From assembly GCA_050695155.1 (NCBI GenBank), contig JBOGTO010000437.1, positions 1 through 64,000 of the forward strand: DNA of 64,000 nucleotides, given 5' to 3'. Positions 16,393 to 24,766 of this stretch are shown piece after piece; the stretch's first letter is position 1, and each line of letters begins with the position of its first letter. The notes beneath the pieces are model-generated. The model did not search any database. It had not been told where the DNA came from and saw only the letters and a list, made by a program, of their open reading frames with translations. The translations under genes and the position numbers were made by a program. The stretch is from CF-113 sp050695155 (GTDB lineage Bacteria > Chloroflexota > Ktedonobacteria > Ktedonobacterales > Ktedonobacteraceae).

Positions 16393-16635
16393 TCACTCAG
16401 TTATGACTGTTGCTTTTCGATCATCTGGAGACAGCGGAGGGAGAGAGCCTTCCGCTCCTGCTGCATCTGTCTTCAAGCCATGATATTCCAGGTACTGCTC
16501 ATGAGTATAGTACCTTCTATTCGTAGGACTGCGCCTTGCTCTCAAGATGCCTTTGCGATCCCAGCGCTGTAGTGTGACTACTGATCGCCCAATGAGCTGT
16601 CCAAATTGTTTTGGAGAATACACTTTCTTTTCCAT
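16393..16635 (-). CDS. MerR-type helix-turn-helix protein, IS607 TnpA N-terminus-like
   Basis: YSPKQFGQLIGRSVVTLQRWDRKGIL, key words QFGQLIGR and LQRWDRKG, followed by NRRYYTHEQYLEY, is the MerR-like DNA-binding domain used by IS607-family serine recombinases and by excisionase-like regulators. No serine-recombinase domain follows in any frame, so this is either a truncated IS607 remnant or a stand-alone regulator. Two copies of AATGTAGTCA lie at and just before its start, which would suit autoregulation. No good ribosome site is seen; translation may be leaderless. Confidence 0.6.
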   Translation of the reverse strand: MEKKVYSPKQFGQLIGRSVVTLQRWDRKGILRARRSPTNRRYYTHEQYLEYHGLKTDAAGAEGSLPPLSPDDRKATVITE

Positions 16636-16668
16636 GACTACATTGTACTACTTTTGACTACATTATTT
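16634..16668. promoter_or_regulatory. Two direct copies of TGACTACATT before the HTH gene
   Basis: TGACTACATT occurs at about 16635-16644 and 16657-16666 on the plus strand, one copy reaching the start codon of the MerR-type gene. The spacing of about 22 bp puts both on one face of the helix. They are candidate operators for that protein. Confidence 0.4.
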
Positions 16669-16831
16669 CATTAATGTTCCAAAAGTCCTATTGCCAGAGG
16701 AGGAGATCAATTAGGAGCAGGATAGTAGTGAAACGATCTATCCTGCTCTCATGCAAAGAGTTAAGTTTGCGGAGCTGCTGTGCCAAGGAGAATTAGGCTT
16801 GTCTTCGTGTCGCATAAATCGAAGATGCCAA

Positions 16832-16871
16832 GAAAAAAAAGATGCCTCTCAGTTAATGGCCGAGGGGCATC
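16832..16871 (-). terminator. Rho-independent terminator behind the 25-aa peptide gene
   Basis: On the minus strand GATGCCCCT pairs with AGAGGCATC around a 13-nt loop and is followed by eight or more T. It lies about 35 bp downstream of the small peptide stop codon. Confidence 0.85.
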
Positions 16872-16904
16872 TCCTTTACTGTTTTTAGCTAGAGGACGCG
16901 GAAT

Positions 16905-16982
16905 TTAATCCTCGTCGTCATCTTTGCCACGCGGGTCTTCATCATCTTTTCCAAAAGCGATGAGGATCTTTGTGAGCGCCAT
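16905..16982 (-). CDS. 25-aa peptide, independently transcribed
   Basis: The frame encodes a peptide starting MALTKILIAFGK and ending in Asp/Glu/Lys-rich KDDDED. It has every sign of a real gene: GGAG 7 bases before the ATG, a sigma-70-like promoter (TTGAAA, 18 bp, TATACT) about 50 bp upstream, and a strong terminator downstream. The hydrophobic first half and charged second half resemble small signalling or antitoxin-like peptides. It lies just downstream of a gene for an HTH-TPR regulator, an arrangement also seen for peptide-pheromone receptors; that link is inference. Confidence 0.7.
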   Translation of the reverse strand: MALTKILIAFGKDDEDPRGKDDDED

Positions 16983-17032
16983 TCGGCATCTCCTTTCGCG
17001 CGAGAACATTCTGGCGATTTGTCCTATAATCT

Positions 17033-17062
17033 AGTATACATTACATTGGTTGTATTTTTCAA
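17033..17062 (-). promoter_or_regulatory. Promoter of the 25-aa peptide gene
   Basis: Read on the minus strand: TTGAAA (complement of 17057-17062), an 18-bp spacer, then TATACT (complement of 17033-17038). The start codon is about 50 bp downstream. The promoter lies in the gap behind the 1396-aa gene, so the peptide need not depend on read-through. Confidence 0.65.
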
Positions 17063-17106
17063 CCGTATAGCGCTCAATATTGCTGTAGCATCTCTTATAT
17101 ATATAT

Positions 17107-20100
17107 TTACCTTTCATATGAACCAAGTCGTTCTGCAAGATCGGTCGCAAGAGCAAGTTGCTGGTGCGGATAGTTAGGTGTCAGAATGGCAAGTTCAGCC
17201 ATATCTTCTAAATGCTCGATCCCAATGCAGCCAACGTATAAGCGTTGTATTTCTCCACCACGAGCCAGGTAATTGCTCACCTCTAAGTGTCCTTGGAGGT
17301 ACACCCGATCTTTGAGTGAGAGACAACCTGCGCCTCGAAATACGCGGCAGCAACGTCTCCAGGCAGCTTGTCTTGCGAATTCAAACGCATCTTCCCACGT
17401 CTCATCATTTAGCAATTCGCTAACCAAAAACATTTTTTCCAAGAAGTTTCTCAGCTCTGGGAATGAAAGGGCCGGGGTAAGAACGCCAGATACAAACCCG
17501 GTTGTTAACGTAGCGTTCCACTTCTTTTCTTCGTAGCGACCATAGACTTGACGGCTAACGCTCTGGACATAATGATAAGCAAGCCCTTCGTCGATAGCTA
17601 AGTGATTTGCAAGTCCTGAGCCAAGCAGGGCCAATGGAGAGTTCCGCCCAGCAATAGCACGAAATGAATGTACCTCAATCTCTTCGGCGAGCAGTTGGCG
17701 AACTTTCTGGACGGAAAAAGATTTTTCCGGTAAGATCAATTCACGAATATCCGGATCAACTGAGGTATGGTCCCGTGCAGGTTCGACATACACATTCCAA
17801 TCATTTTCACCATACATTGCCAGAACATCCCGAAAAAACTTGCAAATGGTGTTGGTTGAGAAAGTTCTTTTCTCACTTGCAAGTAGTTTGGGATTAGTCT
17901 GCTGTGGGATTGCGTCGAACATTGGGATAAACAGATATTCATCCACTATCTCTTGAGGAGAAATGCCCCACTCTTGCAGTTGAGTGAGAGCTTCCAGCGC
18001 CACAGAGCCAGCAAGCTTATGGGTACGTGCCTCAAAAAGCATGGAGCATAGCTGTTGCAAGGCAATCTTAAACTCAAGCTCACTAGGCTTACCATAGAGT
18101 TGCAGATTGCATTGCATAGCTGTGGTCTGATCCTGTAAAGCTGTTGCTTCACAAAGATGTAAAAGCGTGAAATGATCATCAATAGCATCACGGTACAAGC
18201 GGCATACGACCATATTTGATTCTTGCGCTTCTATTTCCTGGCGCAAAACCGTTAAGCCACTCATACGATTTCGAACATCATTTAGGGAGAGATGGGGATA
18301 ATGAATGATAGGTTCACAAATTTCTTCCCGGCTACGAGTAAATTCTCGTTTTCTCGATAGTGCAATTAATTTCGACATGCCAGCACGGCTTTGCGCATCT
18401 TCTTGAGAAGCAAGACGATTCCACTCAATACTTTCCTCTTCAGTAAAAGGGCCTGCCTGAATAAGCATTTTTGCGTCATTATAACTAATGAGATCAGAGA
18501 AACGTGTGAACCAGCGCCGATCTAATTGATATGGCCTAGAGGAGCTGAGAATAAGCTCTATCTCCTTTATCCGTGTGTTTGCTCGTTCCTTATCTTTTTG
18601 ACGCAATGGCTTATCTGCCATCAACTTCACAGCCTGCTCAAGGAGAGGTTTCGCTTGCTGCAAGCGAGCTTGTTGCCAAAGGATATCAGCACGCTCTTTC
18701 AGAATCAGACCAAGTTCTGGTTTATGTATATCATCTCCACCTGCGATGGATGCTTCTAAGATCTTTTTTGCCTCTTCGTTAATAGAAGATCCTTGAAGGA
18801 ACTTTCCTTGCGCAGCAAGTATCTGAGAGTATTCACTCAATGCGACGGCAATTGAGTGAGGGAGCGCGCCACTCTTTTTCTTTAATTCAATGCTTTCTTC
18901 AATGGCTGCCTGTGCATCAGTATAGTGCCTTAGAGTGCGCAGATCGCAAGCCAAGTCGTTGAGTGTGCGTGCAAGCTTAAACTGGATATAGGTCTCCTGT
19001 AAAGGCAAGGTATTTTTGAGACATAACCGCCAATTGGCAATGCTTTCTGTGACACAGTCCACACTTGCTTGGGTAAATCGTAACGACGCCTCCAATTGCT
19101 TCTCACTATCTGCACAGTAAGACATCAACCGAGCTTTATCAAAGAGGAAGGAAGCATACGCTTCAGGTGTCATTTGCCCCGACTGCTGTAGACGCGCAAG
19201 TGTCTGATCAAACACCTGCTTTGCTTCTGCCAGCTGTCCGCTACGATTATAGAACAAGAGCATGTTATGCAATACTTCTAGCTCCGAGTGAGGTTGCAGC
19301 TCCACTTTTCCTGCGACAACTTTTTCATAAGTACTCTGGTAGATCCTATCGCGTTCAGTACGCTCAAACGGCTGCCTGCTACTGACGGCAATACGATGCT
19401 GGAGCAACAAGCGTCCGACCTCATGTCTAACATCCTCTTCTTTTCCCCTATCCTCTTTGACTACTTCGTCGAACACGCGCTGAATGCGTGTGACATGTCC
19501 AAAGAGAACACAAAGCCAGCCATAGCTAATGAAGAGTTCGGCAGCTTTGAGGAGTTGCCGTTGCCTAATGTATCTTACTATCATTTCAGCGATCAACCCG
19601 GCTTTTTCAGCGTCGTCGCGAAAGTCCTGGAGCGTTGTGAGCCAGTACGCATAGAGATCAGTCACTCGCTGATCAATGCTCTCCCAGCGACCATCGTGCA
19701 GGAGCAATTGCCACTGGGCCTCGCGCACTAATGGAACAATGGCAGCGCGTTGAGATGCAGCGGCATTGAGGTCCACTGCCGATGCGCTTGCCAATTCATA
19801 TAAAGCGTCTTTGGCGCGGGCGAACTCCTCTATTAGAAGTGTAAATGGAAGACCCAACGGAGACAGTGCCAGGCACTCGAGCATTTGCATGGCTTGGTGA
19901 GACAGACGACTGGTGAGGGAATGTTGGAGGACCATGTGTGCTTTAACGTCCATGCGAGGATCAAAAATGGTCTCCTGCGCCAGAAGATCTTCCAGTCGCT
20001 GCGTATGAGGACTCTTTTGTACTCGTGCCGAAACTTCCCCTTCTTTACGCCAGGCGAAAGACCAACTTTGCTTCTTGCATTGGGAGATGATCATCTCAAT

Positions 20101-21297
20101 GAGCTGTGGATTATATCCATACCGATGACTTACCTTGCGCAAAAGATCCTCCGGAACGTCTTCAAACCCTTTGCGTCGCCACATCGTGACACTAGCACCA
20201 GCCGAAAGTTCTGGAAGTTCCGTCTCCTCAATATAGGCAAGTGCCAGCCGACGATCCTCCCATCCTGGCCAGGTGCGTGTCATCATATAGAGCGTGGCGG
20301 TGTGCTGTTCGCGCACCACTGCCTCGAAGAACTGCGCCCAGGCTGGGAACCATTCCGCCGCCGAAGGGAAAATGACCTGTGCGTCATCCAGGAGCAACAT
20401 CACCTTTTGCCCCTGCTCGCCTCGCTCTTTAAGGGCTGCAAGCACTTGGTCAATGCGTTCTTTCAGCGGCCTTTGCTTTACATCATCGCTCGTTGCTGTC
20501 ATAGTAAGGTCAGAGAAAATGGTTGCAAGAAACACCTCTAAATGATCTTCAGGTGTCTTACTCTCTCCAGCTTCAAAAAGGTAGGGGATCAAGTAATACT
20601 TCGACTCTTTTGCTAAGTGCTGGGTGAGTAAAGCTAAAGCGTGCGACTTACCCGTCCCCATATATCCCTGAATCACCACCAATTTTCTTTGTGGGGTAGC
20701 TTCGGGATACGTGAGCATTTTTGCCACCCATTCCTCGCGTTCGAGCAGATGGGAAGTGTCGGTGTGAAGAGCCTGGTCGATAGCTTTCCGACGTCGGGAT
20801 TCCGGGTCTTCTGTGATTATATGGTGTTCAGATGCGGGTTCGTCTTTGATAAGATAGATTTTACGGTTACGTTTGCTGTTATTGATATGGAATAAGGTCT
20901 CTGTCAAAGCCTCCCATTGCGGATCATCTACACGCTCAATACGTTTGCTTTTCTGAGCCATGCGCTCTTTGGCAAGATGCACATACGTAGTAATTTCTAC
21001 ATCGGAAATCTCGTCTCTACAAACATCGATGAACGTGCGGAAGAGCGGTTCCATCTCTTTATAATACGGAGCACGTCGTCCGCGTTCCATATCGCCATAG
21101 ATTCGTGGCCGCAGCATAGGTACCCCAGCTTTTATAAAATGGACATCAGATGCTTTTGCAATCTCTTGCTGCGTGATATTATTATGCTTGCGAATGCCAG
21201 CAAGTAACTCTCCCCAGGTGCTATAGGCCGATAAGGCCGACAGCCGGAAAACGACTTGTGGGACTGGATAGTCACGCGATGGTTGAGATAAAACCAT
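17107..21297 (-). CDS. 1396-aa fusion: XRE-like HTH, STAND/AAA ATPase, TPR repeats, DUF1704-like peptidase domain
   Basis: Residues about 28-75 form a helix-turn-helix (LLAGIRKHNNITQQEIAKAS). An ATPase follows with Walker A GYMGTGKS (211-218) and Walker B VMLLLDDA (about 299-306). Residues about 600-970 are helical repeats of the TPR type (YTDAQAAIEESIELKKKSG). The C-terminal 200 residues resemble the DUF1704/MATCAP zinc-peptidase family: EEIEVH at 1205-1210 where the family has HExxxH, and DEGLA at 1236-1240 for the EGLA motif. The first zinc-binding His is replaced by Glu, so catalysis is uncertain. The weak ribosome site leaves the exact start open. It looks like a signal-responsive regulator or conflict protein. 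Confidence 0.8.
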   Translation of the reverse strand: MVLSQPSRDYPVPQVVFRLSALSAYSTWGELLAGIRKHNNITQQEIAKASDVHFIKAGVPMLRPRIYGDMERGRRAPYYKEMEPLFRTFIDVCRDEISDVEITTYVHLAKERMAQKSKRIERVDDPQWEALTETLFHINNSKRNRKIYLIKDEPASEHHIITEDPESRRRKAIDQALHTDTSHLLEREEWVAKMLTYPEATPQRKLVVIQGYMGTGKSHALALLTQHLAKESKYYLIPYLFEAGESKTPEDHLEVFLATIFSDLTMTATSDDVKQRPLKERIDQVLAALKERGEQGQKVMLLLDDAQVIFPSAAEWFPAWAQFFEAVVREQHTATLYMMTRTWPGWEDRRLALAYIEETELPELSAGASVTMWRRKGFEDVPEDLLRKVSHRYGYNPQLIEMIISQCKKQSWSFAWRKEGEVSARVQKSPHTQRLEDLLAQETIFDPRMDVKAHMVLQHSLTSRLSHQAMQMLECLALSPLGLPFTLLIEEFARAKDALYELASASAVDLNAAASQRAAIVPLVREAQWQLLLHDGRWESIDQRVTDLYAYWLTTLQDFRDDAEKAGLIAEMIVRYIRQRQLLKAAELFISYGWLCVLFGHVTRIQRVFDEVVKEDRGKEEDVRHEVGRLLLQHRIAVSSRQPFERTERDRIYQSTYEKVVAGKVELQPHSELEVLHNMLLFYNRSGQLAEAKQVFDQTLARLQQSGQMTPEAYASFLFDKARLMSYCADSEKQLEASLRFTQASVDCVTESIANWRLCLKNTLPLQETYIQFKLARTLNDLACDLRTLRHYTDAQAAIEESIELKKKSGALPHSIAVALSEYSQILAAQGKFLQGSSINEEAKKILEASIAGGDDIHKPELGLILKERADILWQQARLQQAKPLLEQAVKLMADKPLRQKDKERANTRIKEIELILSSSRPYQLDRRWFTRFSDLISYNDAKMLIQAGPFTEEESIEWNRLASQEDAQSRAGMSKLIALSRKREFTRSREEICEPIIHYPHLSLNDVRNRMSGLTVLRQEIEAQESNMVVCRLYRDAIDDHFTLLHLCEATALQDQTTAMQCNLQLYGKPSELEFKIALQQLCSMLFEARTHKLAGSVALEALTQLQEWGISPQEIVDEYLFIPMFDAIPQQTNPKLLASEKRTFSTNTICKFFRDVLAMYGENDWNVYVEPARDHTSVDPDIRELILPEKSFSVQKVRQLLAEEIEVHSFRAIAGRNSPLALLGSGLANHLAIDEGLAYHYVQSVSRQVYGRYEEKKWNATLTTGFVSGVLTPALSFPELRNFLEKMFLVSELLNDETWEDAFEFARQAAWRRCCRVFRGAGCLSLKDRVYLQGHLEVSNYLARGGEIQRLYVGCIGIEHLEDMAELAILTPNYPHQQLALATDLAERLGSYER

Positions 21298-21354
21298 AGT
21301 CTGTTGCTTTCTCAGAGAGGAGAGATAACCCTCCTATTTTCTGTATACATAATT

Positions 21355-21396
21355 GCGGTATCATATCAAATTTCCTCACGAAAGATATGATACCGC
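21355..21396. promoter_or_regulatory. Perfect 13-bp inverted repeat upstream of the 1396-aa gene
   Basis: GCGGTATCATATC (21355-21367) and its exact reverse complement (21384-21396) flank 16 bp. It lies 60-100 bp before the start of the large fusion gene and has no T-run, so it is more likely an operator or leader hairpin than a terminator. Confidence 0.55.
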
Positions 21397-21415
21397 ATCG
21401 ACGATCACTATTGTG

Positions 21416-21458
21416 AGAAAAAAGTCGCAAAATCCCCTATATTTTGCGACTTTTCTCA
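21416..21458 (-). terminator. Strong terminator behind the lipoyl-like gene
   Basis: AAAAGTCGCAAAAT (21420-21433) pairs perfectly with 21441-21454 around a 7-nt loop. On the minus strand the stem ends in a run of T, so it terminates transcripts of the 21480-21806 gene. The flanking A-rich side makes it partly bidirectional. Confidence 0.85.
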
Positions 21459-21479
21459 AATTGATAGGAGAACAGTACG

Positions 21480-21806
21480 CTACTCTGCATCAATAATAGG
21501 CTCCAACGTGATGAATTGATCGCCTAGATGCATGGTGGAGTTCTCCGGTTTCAAAATGGCTGCCACACGATGAGGGACTCGTAAGAATGGCGGAACGGTA
21601 ATCTCAATTTCGCCGTAGGGCGCATCTACTTCTAACAAGGCTGTTGGATGGTTTGTATTTGGCGGCTGGAGAATATCTCCCTCATGGACATACCAGTGGA
21701 GAACCGTTAGTGTATCCGGCCTGGTCATCGTAGGAAAGATTTGAGGCAAGCGCAAGGTAAATGGCTTAGCGCTACATGTTTTTGTGCTATTCGCTTTTGA
21801 AGGCAT
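21480..21806 (-). CDS. Lipoyl/biotinyl-like domain protein lacking the modified lysine
   Basis: A 108-aa single domain. WYVHEGDILQPPN, then LLEVDAPYGEIEITVPPFL and LHLGDQFITLEP-like ending (MHLGDQFITLEP) follow the hammerhead pattern of lipoyl and biotinyl domains. Where true carriers have ETDK, this protein has VDAPY, so the attachment lysine is absent. It may be a structural relic or use the fold for binding. It precedes the 1396-aa gene on the same strand but is cut off by a terminator. No good ribosome site is evident. Confidence 0.6.
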   Translation of the reverse strand: MPSKANSTKTCSAKPFTLRLPQIFPTMTRPDTLTVLHWYVHEGDILQPPNTNHPTALLEVDAPYGEIEITVPPFLRVPHRVAAILKPENSTMHLGDQFITLEPIIDAE

Positions 21807-22223
21807 CTTGAGTATCCCTCTTCTTTAGTATTAGATTGAAAAGACTTCCCACATGATCACCATAAAGAGGTGGAGCAGCGGGTTGATATGACTGTACCAG
21901 AAAATCCACCGCTATAGTGAGAGAAAACTACCAAATCCATATGCGGCATTTTGTGATTGAGATGCGGAAGTCGCACAAGACGAGATAGCGAGATCTTCTC
22001 CCCTGATTCTGCGAAATAATGTCACACAATCTTCTTCCCATTTTGGGAGAAAAAACCTACGTATGTCGCAAAATACTCTGCTATCCTTGCTCCCGTGAGG
22101 CTGAACGGGAATATGCATGATTGTCTCTGGCGATTCTGTCCTACATGTCCTCGTTCTCTCACATCTCGAGTACACACGCTTGCAGACGCCACTGCTCAGG
22201 TAATGATATGCAGGAGGATCGAC
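21807..22223. other. Divergent intergenic region
   Basis: This gap separates the minus-strand island from the long plus-strand series, so it must carry promoters for both sides. The track of short frames here lacks ribosome sites. I see no convincing repeats beyond A/T-rich stretches around 21930-22080. Confidence 0.4.
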
Positions 22224-23063
22224 ATGGCACACACACTTGATCGTGACGCAAATCAGACTGCCAACGCCGGTGATGAGCTACATCCTATCCGTATTGGCAT
22301 GGTGGCACGCCAGCCGCAACCAGACATCGATGATGTCATCCATCTTGGCCTGGCGTGGCTGTTGCCAGAGGCGCTGCGCTCGCTGTGTTCCTGCGCGGGC
22401 CTCTTTTATGCGCGGATGCTTAACACCTGTGCTGGCGGACCGCTCTATCGCATTGAGGTCGCCGCGCTCCTACACTATTTTGTCGCTGATCCTCAGACAC
22501 GGCAGCGCCATGTGCGAGAGATTTTTCTGCCGGTAGAGCAGGTAGAGCAATTACTGGAATGGGAGCGTCGTTTGGCCGGGCTGCCCACTGGCGATCTGCG
22601 CGAGCTGGTCGAAGCGCACGCAGCTTCGGCGATACCCCTGTTGCCTGTAGAGCCAGTATCAGCGTTCGAGACCACACAGACCGAGGCTTCTTCTGTTCTT
22701 GCGATGGCTGGCGATGAGGAAGAGGCAGATCTTGCACCGCTCCCCACCATTTTTGTCTCGCGCGCTATGATCCACGAATCACTGGAGACGCTGGAAGTGG
22801 CGAGTACGCGGGAGCGGTACGTGCAGACGGCGCTGTTACATGCGATCCTCCAGACACTTGCCATGCAACTCACGTATTGTGGCAGCACGCGGGAACGCCG
22901 TCGCCTCCAGAGCCAGTACGATCAGGTGTGCGCGGTGCAGCAGTGGCGCAGGCTGCGGCATGAGAATGGACACGGCTGGCAGCGGGTGGTGACACTCGAG
23001 CCAGCCTGGGAGGAAGGGCGAGCGGGTTGGGATATTATTGTCGGTGTGCTGCTGGCGGCGTAG
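22224..23063 (+). CDS. Hypothetical protein, 279 aa
   Basis: An AGGAGG ribosome site 6 bases upstream fixes the ATG at 22224 although the frame is open for 130 bases more. The sequence is helical: DVIHLGLAWLLPEALRSL, YRIEVAALLHYFVADP, and a C-terminal LLHAILQTLAMQLTYCG stretch. No motif or family is recognised. It heads the plus-strand gene series and has higher G+C than the island to its left. Confidence 0.75.
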   Translation: MAHTLDRDANQTANAGDELHPIRIGMVARQPQPDIDDVIHLGLAWLLPEALRSLCSCAGLFYARMLNTCAGGPLYRIEVAALLHYFVADPQTRQRHVREIFLPVEQVEQLLEWERRLAGLPTGDLRELVEAHAASAIPLLPVEPVSAFETTQTEASSVLAMAGDEEEADLAPLPTIFVSRAMIHESLETLEVASTRERYVQTALLHAILQTLAMQLTYCGSTRERRRLQSQYDQVCAVQQWRRLRHENGHGWQRVVTLEPAWEEGRAGWDIIVGVLLAA

Positions 23064-23146
23064 GGGAAGCAAGCAGACATGGGTAATAAGGAGAGAGTGG
23101 ACGGGTATTTTTGAAAAGCGAAGGTGGAGAGGGTATGTAACTGTTG

Positions 23147-23251
23147 TCAGGGGGCGACAAATCGACCAAGACCGACGCCCCCTTAGCTGACCCTGGCCCG
23201 AAAGACCGAAGAACCAGCTTTTTCATTGTTACATAAAGCTGGCATTCGGTC
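23147..23251 (+). ncRNA. Candidate structured RNA
   Basis: Two strong stems lie in a row. First, GGGGGCG (23150-23156) pairs with CGCCCCC (23176-23182), extended by TCAG with CTGA at 23147 and 23187. Second, a long composite hairpin: GACCGAA (23204-23210) with TTCGGTC (23245-23251), enclosing CCAGCTTT (23214-23221) with AAAGCTGG (23235-23242). No open frame explains the conservation of complementarity. It could be a free-standing RNA or the leader of the genes at 23320 onward. Strand is assumed from the gene direction. Confidence 0.5.
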
Positions 23252-23319
23252 AACGGTTCAAGTTGTTTCACGATGCACCAAATGGGTGACACGCAACACG
23301 GAAGGAGACCGAACCAGCT

Positions 23320-23484
23320 ATGTATGTATTTGCACGTTCCCGCACCCGCGCAGCAGCGCCTTTAATCCCTACTCCCTCAACGCACCACGGCTTTGACCGT
23401 GTCGAATTCCTGTGCTTTTTATTCCGCCTGACAATCCTCCTGGGTGTCGCGACTCTGGCGATTCAGAGCCACGTCGTCCATTAG
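23320..23484 (+). CDS. Possible 54-aa membrane peptide
   Basis: A short frame with one hydrophobic segment (FLCFLFRLTILLGVATLAI, 19 residues) after a basic, proline-containing N-terminus (MYVFARSRTRAAAP). GGAAGGAGA lies about 12 bases before the ATG, slightly far. It would be a single-pass membrane peptide between the structured RNA candidate and the next gene. Confidence 0.45.
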   Translation: MYVFARSRTRAAAPLIPTPSTHHGFDRVEFLCFLFRLTILLGVATLAIQSHVVH

Positions 23485-23516
23485 TCGTCTCACGAGACCA
23501 GGGAAGGAGGTCGATC

Positions 23517-24122
23517 ATGTCACAGGCGGGATACGTCGAATGCCCATCGGCGAACGTCAAGCTGCCCATCAGGCTCTCTCTCAGAAGCGGCACCTTTAGC
23601 TGTGCCTACGCCGGAGTCGTGTACGAGGATACCCAACTCCAGGGCTTGAAGGACAAGGTGCTTCAGGCAATCAAGCAAACGTATGCCCTCGCCTGGACTC
23701 CGATCATCGAACTCACCCTGTCCGTTCCCGTCCATCGCTCACAGGAGACGACCTCCTTTTCCTTGACCAGGGTGCGCAAGTACGTCGCCCGCCACCAGAA
23801 TCTCGGATATAAGCAGGTTCACTGGTCAGCAACCCCCGACGGACGTTTCGCGAACAGCCGCCCGTTTCCCTGGCCGGCCGAGGAAGAGTTCGCCATCCCA
23901 ACAGGTGTGGAAGGCTACGGCAAGCAGACCATGTATCTCCCCTATTCTGACGCGCTTTGGCAACAGCTCGAAGAGATTGAGCAGTACTTGCTGCTCGCAG
24001 CCCGCAAGCTGAAGCGCGGGTTTGGCAGCGTTGAGCAAGTTGGCGCGACGCTCGCCCTCTGTCGAAGCCTGTTCGATCACTTTGCAACTCGGGGAGAGCT
24101 GCCCGAAGACGAGGGTGAGTAA
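23517..24122 (+). CDS. Hypothetical protein, 201 aa
   Basis: GGAAGGAGG precedes the ATG at 23517 perfectly; the open frame extends upstream without a ribosome site. The N-terminal half is beta-rich (LPIRLSLRSGTFSCAYAGVVYED, key words LRSGTFSCAYAG), the C-terminal half helical (LWQQLEEIEQYLLLAARKL). No family is recognised. Confidence 0.75.
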   Translation: MSQAGYVECPSANVKLPIRLSLRSGTFSCAYAGVVYEDTQLQGLKDKVLQAIKQTYALAWTPIIELTLSVPVHRSQETTSFSLTRVRKYVARHQNLGYKQVHWSATPDGRFANSRPFPWPAEEEFAIPTGVEGYGKQTMYLPYSDALWQQLEEIEQYLLLAARKLKRGFGSVEQVGATLALCRSLFDHFATRGELPEDEGE

Positions 24123-24162
24123 AGAACTAGGCGACTGAACACAGTGAGAAAGGCAGGGAATG

Positions 24163-24726
24163 ATGAAACTGAGTGATATTGTCAACTACCGTGAGCCAAT
24201 GAAGAAGTGGCGGGAACACTGGACAGCGACCCTCGTCGGCGTGGGTGAGGAGGTGAAGGGTGAGGGAGAGACTCGCGACGCCGCGACCGAATCTCTGTTC
24301 AAGCGGGTCGCCGCTGCGCTTGTGGGCAGTTCTACCCCTGTACTGATCTCTGCTCACGGGTTGACCGCTCTTGTTTGGCGCGACCGAGCCGACTGGTGGT
24401 ACACTGTCCGATTCCCGGAGTCGAAACAAGGAAACGTCACCACCAACACACACCTGATCGGCGGAGATCGCACCGAGACCGAACGTGCCTGTCGCCGCCA
24501 TCTCGCCGACTACATCCGCGATCGTGAGATTCCCATTGAGGATGCTGCGCTGGTCATCACCCACGAGGGCGACCGTGCGCAGTGGATCGTACAGGCCCAC
24601 TATAGCGACCAGTTGCAAGCCTTGATGGCAGGCGGGCTGACCTGGGAGCAAGCTACACACGAACTCGACGAGCGCCGCAGGAAGCAGGGCCGCGTTGTGA
24701 TCCAGGATGGGGCGATGGTCCCCTAA
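24163..24726 (+). CDS. Hypothetical protein, 187 aa
   Basis: AGGCAGGGA precedes two adjacent ATG codons; the second is preferred for spacing. Residues about 75-105 (VLISAHGLTALVWRD, WWYTVRFPE) suggest a beta-sheet, and the C-terminus LTWEQATHELDERRRKQGR is helical. No family is recognised. It ends about 40 bp before the regulator gene and probably shares its transcript. Confidence 0.7.
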   Translation: MKLSDIVNYREPMKKWREHWTATLVGVGEEVKGEGETRDAATESLFKRVAAALVGSSTPVLISAHGLTALVWRDRADWWYTVRFPESKQGNVTTNTHLIGGDRTETERACRRHLADYIRDREIPIEDAALVITHEGDRAQWIVQAHYSDQLQALMAGGLTWEQATHELDERRRKQGRVVIQDGAMVP

Positions 24727-24766
24727 CCGACATCCCGAACAGAGCAGCAAAGAGGAGGTGATCTCG

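Noticed and set aside
16393..16635. Complete IS607-type transposon
   Set aside because: Only the HTH part is present; no serine recombinase domain or TnpB follows.
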